From an uncultured Pseudomonadaceae bacterium (GTDB lineage Bacteria; Pseudomonadota; Gammaproteobacteria; Pseudomonadales; Pseudomonadaceae): 20,409 nucleotides of DNA. The stretch covers positions 1 through 20,409 of the forward strand of contig CANRHT010000011.1 in NCBI GenBank assembly GCA_947630465.1, written 5' to 3'. Under the pieces are notes generated by a model that was given only the letters and a program-made list of their open reading frames with translations, searched no databases and was not told the DNA's origin. Both the position numbers and the translations under genes were made by a program. Positions 1-7,500 of this stretch are shown piece by piece. Numbering within the stretch: the stretch's first letter is position 1; every line of letters starts with the position of its first letter.

Positions 1-67
1 GAAACTGTACTACTTACGTGCTCTGTCTGGTAAAGCAGCGCGTATTAAAGAAAAACTGTCACGTTAA
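1..67 (+). CDS. rplS: 50S ribosomal protein L19, C-terminal end (partial)
   Basis: Reading from base 2 gives 21 codons, KLYYLRALSGKAARIKEKLS plus Arg, then TAA at 65-67. This is the conserved C-terminal tail of ribosomal protein L19, a large-subunit protein at the 30S-50S interface. The rest of the gene lies left of the window. A strong intrinsic terminator begins 18 nt after the stop. That fits rplS as the last gene of the usual rpsP-rimM-trmD-rplS operon; the upstream genes are inferred from the family and cannot be seen here. Confidence 0.9.
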   Translation, partial: KLYYLRALSGKAARIKEKLSR

Positions 68-84
68 TTCGTCCAGTGTTTCAA

Positions 85-117
85 AACAAAGCAGCCTAAG
101 GGCTGCTTTGTTGTTTC
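85..117 (+). terminator. Intrinsic terminator of the rplS operon
   Basis: A 12-bp perfect stem (AACAAAGCAGCC at 85-96 with GGCTGCTTTGTT at 101-112) closes a 4-nt loop, TAAG. It is followed by a T-rich stretch (GTTT). It sits just after the rplS stop codon. Confidence 0.9.
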
Positions 118-326
118 TGCAGTCTTTGTCTGATCATCGCGCAGTGTGTGGGTGACTTGCTTCACTACGCTGGCAATGAGCTGTGCTTGATCTCTGCGAG
201 TCGCGCAGCAACGCGGCAGTCGATGGGTCGTTGCGTCTGCAAAGCGAGAATGGTGTTATCACCGCAATAGGTATTCATACTGCAGTTGTATAAGCGCTTT
301 CTTTTATAGCTTATAGTTATATGTGA
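118..326. other. Intergenic region with short inverted repeats, no gene seen
   Basis: No convincing coding frame appears between the rplS terminator and the promoter of the 72-aa gene. Two small inverted repeats are visible: GCAACG (208-213) with CGTTGC (229-234), and TATAAGC (289-295) with GCTTATA (309-315). The second lies just upstream of the promoter and could be an operator or a DNA-structure element. Nothing identifies a binding protein. Confidence 0.4.
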
Positions 327-355
327 TTGACTTTTATGCGGTTTTGTAATATTAT
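327..355 (+). promoter_or_regulatory. Sigma70-type promoter of the 72-aa gene
   Basis: TTGACT at 327-332 and TATTAT at 350-355 are separated by exactly 17 bp. Each matches the consensus hexamer in five of six positions. Transcription would start near 362, about 30 nt before the ATG at 392. It is one of the two best promoter matches in the window. Confidence 0.75.
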
Positions 356-391
356 TTAGAACCTAAACGTTTGAGGAGGTCATAGGTCGTC

Positions 392-610
392 ATGCGTATT
401 AAAGGTTCCAGCAATCGTGCAAAACCCGAAGAAGCCGTCACATCACGCGACACACTTGCAGAGCAAACCGCTGCGTTTTTAAAGAAAGGCGGTGAGATCG
501 AAGAAGTACCTCGTGGGTTAAGTGGTCAACAGCAAGTTAGTTATTTCCGTCGCTCTACACCAGAGACACGCAAACCAGCTGAGTTACCTGTTACTGCAGT
601 AAAAGCTTAA
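392..610 (+). CDS. Small conserved-looking hypothetical protein (72 aa)
   Basis: I do not recognise a named family. The 72-aa product is hydrophilic, has no signal peptide or membrane segment, and starts basic (MRIKGSSNRAK). A central stretch, AAFLKKGGEIEEVPRGLSGQ (about residues 26-45), resembles short conserved proteins of unknown function in Pseudomonas genomes; that is an impression, not a search result. The case for a real gene is strong: a near-consensus promoter at 327-355, a purine-rich ribosome binding site (GAGGAGG at 373-379, about 12 nt before the ATG) and an intrinsic terminator 20 nt after the stop. It is therefore a single-gene unit between rplS and the convergent fadD. The strong promoter suggests abundant expression. 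Confidence 0.75.
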   Translation: MRIKGSSNRAKPEEAVTSRDTLAEQTAAFLKKGGEIEEVPRGLSGQQQVSYFRRSTPETRKPAELPVTAVKA

Positions 611-630
611 GTTTCGACAAAAAATCCCAG

Positions 631-680
631 CGCGCCATCAATCGATACCCTCTAGGGTTACCATTGATGGCGCGTTTTTT
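631..680. terminator. Intrinsic terminator between the 72-aa gene and fadD
   Basis: A 12-bp perfect stem (CGCGCCATCAAT at 631-642 with ATTGATGGCGCG at 663-674) holds a loop that folds again (ACCC at 647-650 with GGGT at 655-658). Six T residues follow at 675-680, so it works for the plus strand. On the minus strand the stem is followed after a few bases by TTTTTT (complement of the A run ending at 624), so it may be bidirectional and serve as a second stop for fadD. Confidence 0.85.
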
Positions 681-703
681 ATTGTCGAGTCAAATCGCAG
701 GTA

Positions 704-729
704 TAAAAAACGCGAGCCGAAACTCGCGT
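704..729 (-). terminator. Intrinsic terminator of fadD
   Basis: Read on the minus strand: a 7-bp stem ACGCGAG / CTCGCGT with loop TTTCGG, followed directly by a run of T (complement of A705-A709). It lies 43 nt after the fadD stop codon. Confidence 0.85.
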
Positions 730-771
730 GTATTGATGCAGTCAGCATCTGAGTTGCTTTGGCTTGCTTGG

Positions 772-2466
772 CTAGTCTGCTGTGCCAGCTATTTTCTTCA
801 GCTCCGCGTCACGCAATTCACGGCGCAGAATTTTACCCACGTTAGTTGTCGGTAATTCATCGCGGAACTCAATTTGCCGTGCAACTTTATAGCTGGTCAA
901 GTTACTGCGCATATGTTTAGTCACTTGCTCTTTAGTTAAGCTTTCACCGGGGCGTACCACAATAAAAACTTTAATTGCTTCACCGCTTTTTTCATCAGGA
1001 ATGCCAATCGCTGCAGACTGCAGTACGCCAGGCAAGGTGGCTAACACGTCCTCAATTTCATTGGGGAAGACGTTAAAGCCAGACACTAAAATCATATCCT
1101 TTTTGCGATCGACGATACGGATATAACCGTTTTCTTGAATCACTGCGATATCACCGCTGCGCAGCCAACCCTCTTCGTCGAGAACGCTCTTGGTCGCTTC
1201 CTCTTGGTTCCAGTAGCCCTTCATCACTTGCGGCCCCTTAATGCACAGCTCGCCTGGCTGGCCAAGGCCTAATTCGTTGCCGTCATCGTCAATCACTTTA
1301 CAGAGCGTAGAGGCGACGGGGATACCAATGGTGCCCAGTTGAATATTTTGAATAGGGTTTACGGTGGCAATGGGGCTGGTTTCTGTCATACCAAAACCTT
1401 CGCAGATTTGCGAGCCGGTCACTTGTGTCCAGCGCTCAGCCGTTGCAACCTGTAATGCCATACCGCCAGAAATGGTCATTTTCAGCTTGGAAAAATCTAA
1501 GCTGCGAAAATCTGCATTGCTGCACAGTGCTGAAAACAGCGTGTTCAGCCCAACAAAACCGCTGAATGAGTTCTTTTTAAGGTCTTTAATCATGCTGGGT
1601 AAATCACGCGGATTGGTGATCAGCAAGTTGTTGTTACCGGTCATCATCATGGCCATGCAATGAAAGGTGAAGGCATAGATATGGTACAGCGGTAAGGGTG
1701 CCACAATGGTTTCGGTACCACGACCTAGGTTTGAGGCCATCATGCTTTTAGCTTGCAGCATATTGGCGATCAAGTTGCGGTGTGTCAGCATTGCACCTTT
1801 AGCGATGCCGGTGGTACCGCCTGTGTATTGCAATATGGCTAAATCATTTCCATCAGGACTGACGTTGCGTGCGGCCTTGTGACTGCCCAACACTAAAATG
1901 TCGTTGAGTTTCAGTGCGTTAGGAATATGAAATGCGGGGACTATTTTTCTGATGTACTTGATAAAACTGTTGATCATCACGCGTTTTAACGGCGGTAAAA
2001 AATCAGCCACTTGCGTAATAATGACCGTTTTAATGCCTGTTTTAGGTACCACTGCTTCCGCTAAGTGACCCATGTTAGCGAAACAGACTAAAGCCTTAGC
2101 GCCGGAATCGTTGAACTGATGCTCCATTTCGCGCTTGGTGTAAAGCGGGTTGGTATTGACTATGACAAGACCTGCGCGAATCGCACCAAAGACTACGACT
2201 GGATATTGCAGCAAATTTGGCAGCTGTATCGCAATACGATCGCCGGGCTGCAGGTCGGTGTAGTTTTGTATCCATGCGGTGAAATCACCGGACATGCGAT
2301 ACAGCTCACCGTAAGTCAGCGTTTTACCTAAGTTGGTAAAGGCGGGTTTGTCAGCAAAGCGCTGGCAGGACTCTTTCAGTACCGCTTGAATATTGGGGTA
2401 CTGATCAGGATCGATTTCGGTGGGAATACCCTCAGGGTATTTGTCCTTCCAGAAGTCTTCATTCAT
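772..2466 (-). CDS. fadD: Long-chain fatty acid--CoA ligase FadD (564 aa)
   Basis: Activates long-chain fatty acids with ATP and CoA, through an acyl-adenylate, as they enter the cell; this feeds beta-oxidation. The 564-aa protein has the expected length and the full set of acyl-adenylate motifs: the phosphate-binding loop YTGGTTGIAKGAMLTH near residues 214-229, EGFGMTETSP near 360, GWLRSGDIA with DRKKDMILVSGFNVFP in the C-terminal lid region, and the catalytic-lysine motif GKILRREL near the end. The start is set at ATG 2466 (MNEDFWKDKYPEGI). A nine-nt-upstream TTG frame start is impossible because it abuts the ribosome binding site GGAG (2476-2479), which is well placed, 9 nt from the ATG. 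P. aeruginosa carries two tandem fadD genes at the matching locus; here one is seen. The divergent neighbours (hydrolase, phaJ1) fit a fatty-acid metabolism locus. The N-terminal half reads very like Pseudomonas FadD. Confidence 0.96.
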   Translation of the reverse strand: MNEDFWKDKYPEGIPTEIDPDQYPNIQAVLKESCQRFADKPAFTNLGKTLTYGELYRMSGDFTAWIQNYTDLQPGDRIAIQLPNLLQYPVVVFGAIRAGLVIVNTNPLYTKREMEHQFNDSGAKALVCFANMGHLAEAVVPKTGIKTVIITQVADFLPPLKRVMINSFIKYIRKIVPAFHIPNALKLNDILVLGSHKAARNVSPDGNDLAILQYTGGTTGIAKGAMLTHRNLIANMLQAKSMMASNLGRGTETIVAPLPLYHIYAFTFHCMAMMMTGNNNLLITNPRDLPSMIKDLKKNSFSGFVGLNTLFSALCSNADFRSLDFSKLKMTISGGMALQVATAERWTQVTGSQICEGFGMTETSPIATVNPIQNIQLGTIGIPVASTLCKVIDDDGNELGLGQPGELCIKGPQVMKGYWNQEEATKSVLDEEGWLRSGDIAVIQENGYIRIVDRKKDMILVSGFNVFPNEIEDVLATLPGVLQSAAIGIPDEKSGEAIKVFIVVRPGESLTKEQVTKHMRSNLTSYKVARQIEFRDELPTTNVGKILRRELRDAELKKIAGTAD

Positions 2467-2851
2467 GCAAGTCAACTCCTAAGCAACAGCTTATGTCTGC
2501 CTGGTGAACCTGTTTAACAAACACTCGATTACATAAAACACTTAAATGCTCAGCGCTTAAAACGGATATGTCATGCAGTATGCACTGAAGACCGCTGAGC
2601 TGTTATACGGCTTTATGTTCAAATTCAATGAATTGTCGGTGCTTGTCAACTACTGAGTTCACGGCGTGATTGTAATTATTAGTTTTGCTTGGCTTTTTTG
2701 TATTCAGTAGCAAACGATTTTGAGATTAGCAGCTTTGTAAATTCTAAACTAGTACAAAGATGAGTCTTCTGGTCACTTTGTGATCTTGCTCTGATTTACT
2801 GTCTCTTTCTGGTCTGTCGCTGTGGCTGTACTTTCCCTAAATGTGGCGTTT
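2467..2851. promoter_or_regulatory. Divergent regulatory region between fadD and the hydrolase-phaJ1 operon
   Basis: About 385 nt without a gene. On the fadD side (minus strand) there is a perfect TTGACA at 2649-2644 but no good -10 at 17 bp, and a separate TATAAC at 2607-2602; neither makes a convincing complete promoter. An 8-bp inverted repeat, GCTCAGCG (2548-2555) with CGCTGAGC (2593-2600), encloses smaller repeats around TGCAGTATGCA in the likely fadD leader. Near the other end, GGTCAC (2771-2776) and GTGATC (2780-2785) form an imperfect palindrome that could be an operator. I searched by eye for a PsrA-like GAAAC-N4-GTTTC site and found none. Confidence 0.45.
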
Positions 2852-2868
2852 AGCACTACAATAGTGCT
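2852..2868 (+). promoter_or_regulatory. Palindrome overlapping a -10 box before the hydrolase operon
   Basis: AGCACTACAATAGTGCT is a perfect 7+3+7 inverted repeat. TACAAT at 2857-2862 lies inside it, is a plausible -10 box, and ends 32 nt before the start codon at 2895. The -35 is weak (TTTCCC, 2832-2837, spacing 19). A symmetric site over a -10 box is the typical place for a repressor; no regulator is identified. Confidence 0.45.
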
Positions 2869-2894
2869 ATGCCCGCACCTTGGAGGACGCCAGC

Positions 2895-3875
2895 ATGCGC
2901 CATCAAGCATTTTGGTTAACGGCCAATGATGCAGTCCCGCTGTACGTTAATCACTGGTCCAGTGATGAGTCGCCCAGTGCTATTGTGATGATTGCCCATG
3001 GCATGGCTGAACACAGTCAGCGTTATGCACGTTTTGCCGTGGCGTTGGCAGAGCAGGGCATATCCGTGTTTGCACTCGATCTACGCGGGCATGGGCAGAC
3101 CGCAGCGCATGGGACACTGGGTTACTTTGCTGATGAGCACGGCTGGCATACTGTGGTGAACGATCTGAGTTGCCTCAATCATCATATCCGCCACCAACAT
3201 CCGACAACGCCAATTTTTTTATTGGGTCACAGCTTAGGCAGCTATATCGCCATTGCCTATTTGATGCAGCACAGTTGCAGTATGCAAGGTGCGATTTTAT
3301 CAGGCTCCAACTATTTTAAAACATCGCTGCGTTATCAAGTGGCGATGACGTTAACCCGTTTTGAGCGTTGGCGTTTAGGTGCTAAAGGGCGCAGTCGTTG
3401 GCTGGATGCACTGGTTTTTTACCCGCATCGGCGCGCCGTAAAAGCGCGGCGTACGCCTTGGGATTGGTTAACGCGTGACAGTAAGCAAGTGGATGCTTAT
3501 ATTAACGATCCTTTGTGCGGCTTTACCTGCACCACGCAGCTTTGGCTGGATTTGCTTGGCGGCCTAAAACAGGTCACCCCGGTACACAATATGGTGCAAA
3601 TTGATAATGATTTACCCTTGTTAATTATTGGCGGCGATGCGGATCCGATTAATCATGGGCATCGTTTAATTGACCTGGCGAACGCCTTGCGTCAATCGGG
3701 TAACCGCGCGGTCGATATGCGTATTTACCCCGGCGCACGCCACGAAGTGCTGCAAGAAACCAATCATGCTGAAGTCACTGCAGATATTGTGCGCTGGCTC
3801 AATACCGCCTTGGCCTATCAGCGTGATATACATACCACCCCGACCCTTAGTAATACACATGGAGAAACACAATGA
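2895..3875 (+). CDS. Alpha/beta hydrolase, lysophospholipase / monoacylglycerol lipase-like (326 aa)
   Basis: Predicted serine hydrolase of the PldB-type (COG2267) group that cleaves acyl glycerols or lysophospholipids, releasing fatty acids. The fold signature is complete: the oxyanion-region HGMAEHSQRY near residues 35-44, ALDLRGHG near 60-67, nucleophile elbow GHSLG with Ser113, acid Asp250 in GGDADPI and His283 in GARHEVLQE. No signal peptide is seen, so it is probably cytoplasmic. The start is ATG 2895, 8 nt after GGAGG (2882-2886); a longer frame from TTG 2880 would contain that binding site and is rejected. The stop overlaps the phaJ1 start by 4 nt (ATGA at 3872-3875), so the two are translationally coupled. 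This order matches PA3301-PA3302 of P. aeruginosa as I recall it. The exact substrate cannot be told from sequence. Confidence 0.9.
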   Translation: MRHQAFWLTANDAVPLYVNHWSSDESPSAIVMIAHGMAEHSQRYARFAVALAEQGISVFALDLRGHGQTAAHGTLGYFADEHGWHTVVNDLSCLNHHIRHQHPTTPIFLLGHSLGSYIAIAYLMQHSCSMQGAILSGSNYFKTSLRYQVAMTLTRFERWRLGAKGRSRWLDALVFYPHRRAVKARRTPWDWLTRDSKQVDAYINDPLCGFTCTTQLWLDLLGGLKQVTPVHNMVQIDNDLPLLIIGGDADPINHGHRLIDLANALRQSGNRAVDMRIYPGARHEVLQETNHAEVTADIVRWLNTALAYQRDIHTTPTLSNTHGETQ

Positions 3876-4342
3876 CCTTGAGTACCTGCACCCCATACGA
3901 CAGCTTAGAAGTGGGCCAAAAAGCCACATTCAGTAAATTAGTGACTGAGCATGACATTATGTTATTCGCCAGTATGTCGGGTGACCGTAACCCAGTGCAC
4001 CTTGATGCAGAATATGCAGCAGGCACTATGTTTAAAGAGCGTATCGCCCACGGTATGTTCAGCGGTGCATTAATCAGCGCTGCAGTTGCTTGCGAATTAC
4101 CAGGACCGGGCACCATTTACTTGGGTCAACAAATGGAGTTCAAATTACCGGTTAAGCTCAATGATACGCTGACCGTACAATTAGAAATCCTCGAAAAATT
4201 ACCTAAGTATCGCGTACGCATTGGTACTCGCGTCGTGAATCAAAAGGACGAAGTCGTAGTGGATGGCGAAGCCTTAATTATGGCACCACGCAAAGAACAA
4301 AGCGTTGAATTGGCCGAACTGCCAACTTTCGTCGCTCAATAA
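3872..4342 (+). CDS. phaJ1: (R)-specific enoyl-CoA hydratase, MaoC family, PhaJ1-like (156 aa)
   Basis: Hydrates trans-2-enoyl-CoA to (R)-3-hydroxyacyl-CoA, diverting beta-oxidation intermediates to polyhydroxyalkanoate or other (R)-hydroxyacyl uses. It is a single hot-dog domain with the MaoC/R-hydratase signature FASMSGDRNPVHLDAEYA; catalytic Asp38 and His43 correspond to the Asp/His dyad known from Aeromonas PhaJ. The later segments FKERIAHGMFSGALISAAV and LPGPGTIYLGQ, and the C-terminal VELAELP, closely match my recollection of P. aeruginosa PhaJ1, which is also 156 aa. The ribosome binding site GGAG lies about 8 nt upstream, inside the end of the hydrolase gene. No PHA synthase gene is in the window, so a role in polymer formation is inferred only from the family. 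Confidence 0.93.
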   Translation: MTLSTCTPYDSLEVGQKATFSKLVTEHDIMLFASMSGDRNPVHLDAEYAAGTMFKERIAHGMFSGALISAAVACELPGPGTIYLGQQMEFKLPVKLNDTLTVQLEILEKLPKYRVRIGTRVVNQKDEVVVDGEALIMAPRKEQSVELAELPTFVAQ

Positions 4343-4349
4343 CCCCCAG

Positions 4350-4378
4350 ATAAGCCCGCTTCAATCCAGCGGGCTTAT
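4350..4378 (+). terminator. Hairpin after phaJ1
   Basis: A perfect 11-bp stem (ATAAGCCCGCT at 4350-4360 with AGCGGGCTTAT at 4368-4378) has a 7-nt loop and begins 8 nt after the phaJ1 stop. There is no T run behind it, so it is either a weak intrinsic terminator or an mRNA 3'-end stabiliser working with the C-rich tract that follows. Confidence 0.6.
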
Positions 4379-4500
4379 ATTACCCAGCAACACGCTCATT
4401 CCCTCCTTCCTCGCCTCTCAATCAATACTCCCCCTCTGTTTTCACCCCAGCATTAAATTAAACATTAAAAATTCACCATTCAACATTAACGCCCCTCTCA
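4379..4500 (+). promoter_or_regulatory. C-rich, G-poor tract, possible Rho utilisation site
   Basis: By hand count, bases 4381-4500 contain 47 C and only 6 G in 120. The tract is transcribed downstream of the phaJ1 hairpin, where an unstructured C-rich, G-poor RNA is the known hallmark of Rho loading sites. Three copies of CATTAA (4451, 4463, 4484) lie within it. Rho-dependent termination is inferred. Confidence 0.4.
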
Positions 4501-4538
4501 CTCAAAGCCCGTAAATTATTGTACTCTTAGCCCCAATT

Positions 4539-4544
4539 TATACT
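4539..4544 (+). promoter_or_regulatory. Possible -10 box of the SMC-Toprim operon
   Basis: TATACT at 4539-4544 matches the -10 consensus in five of six positions and lies 47 nt before the ATG at 4592. A hexamer at 17 bp spacing, TTATTG (4516-4521), is a poor -35, so the promoter would be weak or activator-dependent. Confidence 0.45.
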
Positions 4545-4591
4545 TGGACACAGCCCGCGCGCTGACTTAAATTGGAGTTAATGCCAAGCCC

Positions 4592-7500
4592 ATGCCCCAA
4601 CTGCTACGCATCATTATGATCAACGGTCACCTGCAAGGCATCATTGAACTTGCCCTAGACGGCCATACTAATATTTGCGGCACCAACGCCTCCGGTAAAA
4701 CCACGCTGCAGCGTTTGATCCCAGTTTTTTATGGCGAACGCCCGAACACAGTGGTCCCTAAAACCCGGAAAAAGTTTGATCAATTTTACCTGCCACACAG
4801 CAACTCTTATCTGATTTATGAGTATCGCCGTGAAACCGGCACCCTTTGCCAAGCTGTGTTGACGCGTAAAAAGGATGATGGCGTCAGTTATCGCTTTATT
4901 GATGCGCCTTACAGTGCTGAGCTGTATTTAAATGCCGAACATCAGGCACACAGCTATCAGGAATTTAGCGCCGGCTTACGTCAGCGTGGTATCCACAGCT
5001 CGCACCGTATCGATACGATCAACGAGTATCGCAGCATCATTCAAAATGATTTCAGCTTGCTGACAGGCACTCTCGCGCGCGCTGAATCTACACGCTTGCG
5101 CCAAGTTGCACTGCGTTACAGCTTGGTGGAGAGTCCGCATCGCTTACGGCATATCGAAAAGCTGGTATCGGCGGTGCATGCCAAAGAAGGCAAAATGGAT
5201 ACGCTAAAAACCATGCTCGCCGCCATCTTTGAAGATGAAGGCGTGGCGCTGCCCACCACCCGTATTAAAGGGGCACAGGTGCGTGACTGGGTGCAGCGTG
5301 TGCGCCAGTCACGGCGTTTAAGCAGTCTGAAAAAAGATAGCCTGAGCCTTAGCAGTCAAGTTGAAACCCTAAATACCACTGAGCAGGCGCTCTGGCAATT
5401 ACAGCCTTTATTGCTCAGCGACGCCAATCAGTTGGAGCAACAGCACGCCGATCAAGATGCGCACATCAAACAAGCCCAGCGCGCATTAAGTCTGCAGCAG
5501 CAGCAGTACGAACAGCAGCGTCAGGATTTAGATGATCAGCGCAGCGCTGCCAGCAGCCGCTTAAATAAAGTTGAAGCTGACTTGAATGATATTGAGCAGC
5601 GCCACACGGCTTTTATTGATGCCGATATGCAGGGGCTTGAGCATGCGGTGAATCAACTGCCCGAGCGTCGAGCTAAGCGTGATGAGCTGGCTACGCACCT
5701 GCAATTGCTGCGCGAAGCTGAAGGTGGCTCGCGGCAGCGTTTTGAGTCACGCAAGCTGGAGTTGTCCGAGCAGCTCAATGAGTTTGTGGAAAAAATCAGT
5801 CAGCAGCAGCATATTATTCGCCGTGAAGAGCAATTGCTAGGCGGGCAGCAGGCTGAGCAGCAACGTCAACTTGAGTATGAGCATCAACAGCAACGGCAAA
5901 CCCTGCAAGAACAGTTTCAAGAGCAGCGCACGCAACTGATTGAGCAGCAAGCTGAGGTTAAAGCGCGCTTAAATGCACCGCTATTAAGCGCCACCGAGCA
6001 GCAAAACTTAGACAGCGAACAAGCACGTATTGATGGAGTTCAGCTGCAACTGACTCAGCAAAACGACACCGTTGAGCGTCTACGTGAAGACCATGAGCAG
6101 AGTAAAGTTGCGCAAGATCAGCATTTAGAATTGATTCAGCAGCAGCGTAAAGTTTTGCGCAGCGCCGAGCAGTATTACCAGCAGCTGAAACTCCAGCAGG
6201 CACCGCTGGCAGGCAGTTTACGGCATTTTTTACAGGAGCAATTACCCGGTTGGCAACACAGTATCGGTAAAGTGATTCGTGAAGAACTGCTTGAACGCAC
6301 TGATTTAGCGCCGACCTTGAATGCACAGGGTTTAGTTGTGACTGAGTCGGACCATGGCGAGCCACAGCTGTTTAATGTGTGTGTCGATTTAAGTGCTATT
6401 GAGCTGCCTGCTTATGCGCAGGACGCACAAAAACTTGAGGCATCCATTGAGCAAGCGCTGGCGCAGCTGCGCCGTATTGAACAGCAGATTGTTGAGCTGG
6501 AAACGCAGCAAAAAGCCCTCAATAGTGCCGCACAACAACAGCAAGATGTGCTCACCCAAGCACGGCAAAAACGCGACAGCTACAATGCTGACTTGACCTT
6601 TGCCCGTGAAGCACGCCAACGTTTAGTGGAGCGCTATCAAGAGGAGCAGCAAAAGCGCAAACAGGCATTGCAAGAGCAGCAGCAACAGTTGCAAACCCAG
6701 TTAGAAAGCCTCAAAGCGCAACAGAAAAGCGCTTTGCAAGAACGCGACAGTGCCTTTAATGCCATGCTGCTGGAGTACCAAGCCGATTGGCAGCAGGCGC
6801 TGCAAGTCCTGCGTGAGCAGATTGAACAGCACGAGCATAACCTCAGCGCCAAGCGCCGTGAAACCGAGCAGCAAGTGCAGGAATTACAAAGCGCACTGGA
6901 GCAGGAGTTGCGCGAGCAGGGCATTGATCCGGAGAAGCTCAAAGACATCGAGCAGCGCCTTAAAAGCATTCGCCAGCAGGTGCAGCAGGCAGAAGAGCGT
7001 AAAGATGAGTTGGATGCTTACCGCACCTTTATGCGGGTGGACTGGCAGCAGCGCAAACCTGAATTGCTGGCACAAGAGCGCTTACTCAAGCAGCAAAATC
7101 TTGAGCTCAATGAGCAATTAGCCGCCGAAAAGCAACAGTTTGCGACGCAAAAACAAGCCGCGAAACAGGTGATTGCCGGCTACGAAAAAGAATTGGAACA
7201 ACTGGCGCAGTTACGCGTGCAAGTGTTGGCATTATTGAAACAGTTGGAGCAGTTTCCGATTCCTAGCCAACAAGTCAGCACTGAGCACAATAGCGGTGAC
7301 TGTGTTGAGCGTATTGAACGCGCGCGCAGTGCACTACTGGAAAAACAGCAGCTTGATGTACGCCTCAATAACAGCATGCAGGCCTTTGAGCGTGAGCTGT
7401 TAAAAGATGCCGCACTGGACTTTATTGATATGTGGGAGTTGCAGCAGCGTGATCTGGGCTTAACGCCAACGCCGCAAGCACGCTTAGCGGCGTATCAAGA

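Noticed and set aside
664..855. Plus-strand frame over the fadD terminator and 3' end
   Set aside because: Overlaps two terminators and the conserved end of fadD in antisense.
2467..2475. Longer fadD frame starting at TTG 2475
   Set aside because: The TTG directly touches the GGAG binding site; the ATG at 2466 has correct spacing and matches known FadD N-termini.
2880..2894. Longer hydrolase frame starting at TTG 2880
   Set aside because: GGAGG lies inside this extension and is ideally spaced for ATG 2895.
4305..4514. Plus-strand frame through the region after phaJ1
   Set aside because: Starts inside phaJ1 and continues through a hairpin and the C-rich tract; the peptide is a compositional run without domain features.
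5490..5520. CAG-repeat runs in the SMC gene as microsatellite
   Set aside because: They are short, interrupted, and explained by poly-Gln coiled-coil codons.
6637..6969. Cys/Ser-rich antisense frame inside the SMC gene (also 5958-6365 and 7180-7377)
   Set aside because: Artefact of Gln/Glu-rich coiled-coil codons read in reverse; no start signals and no family match.
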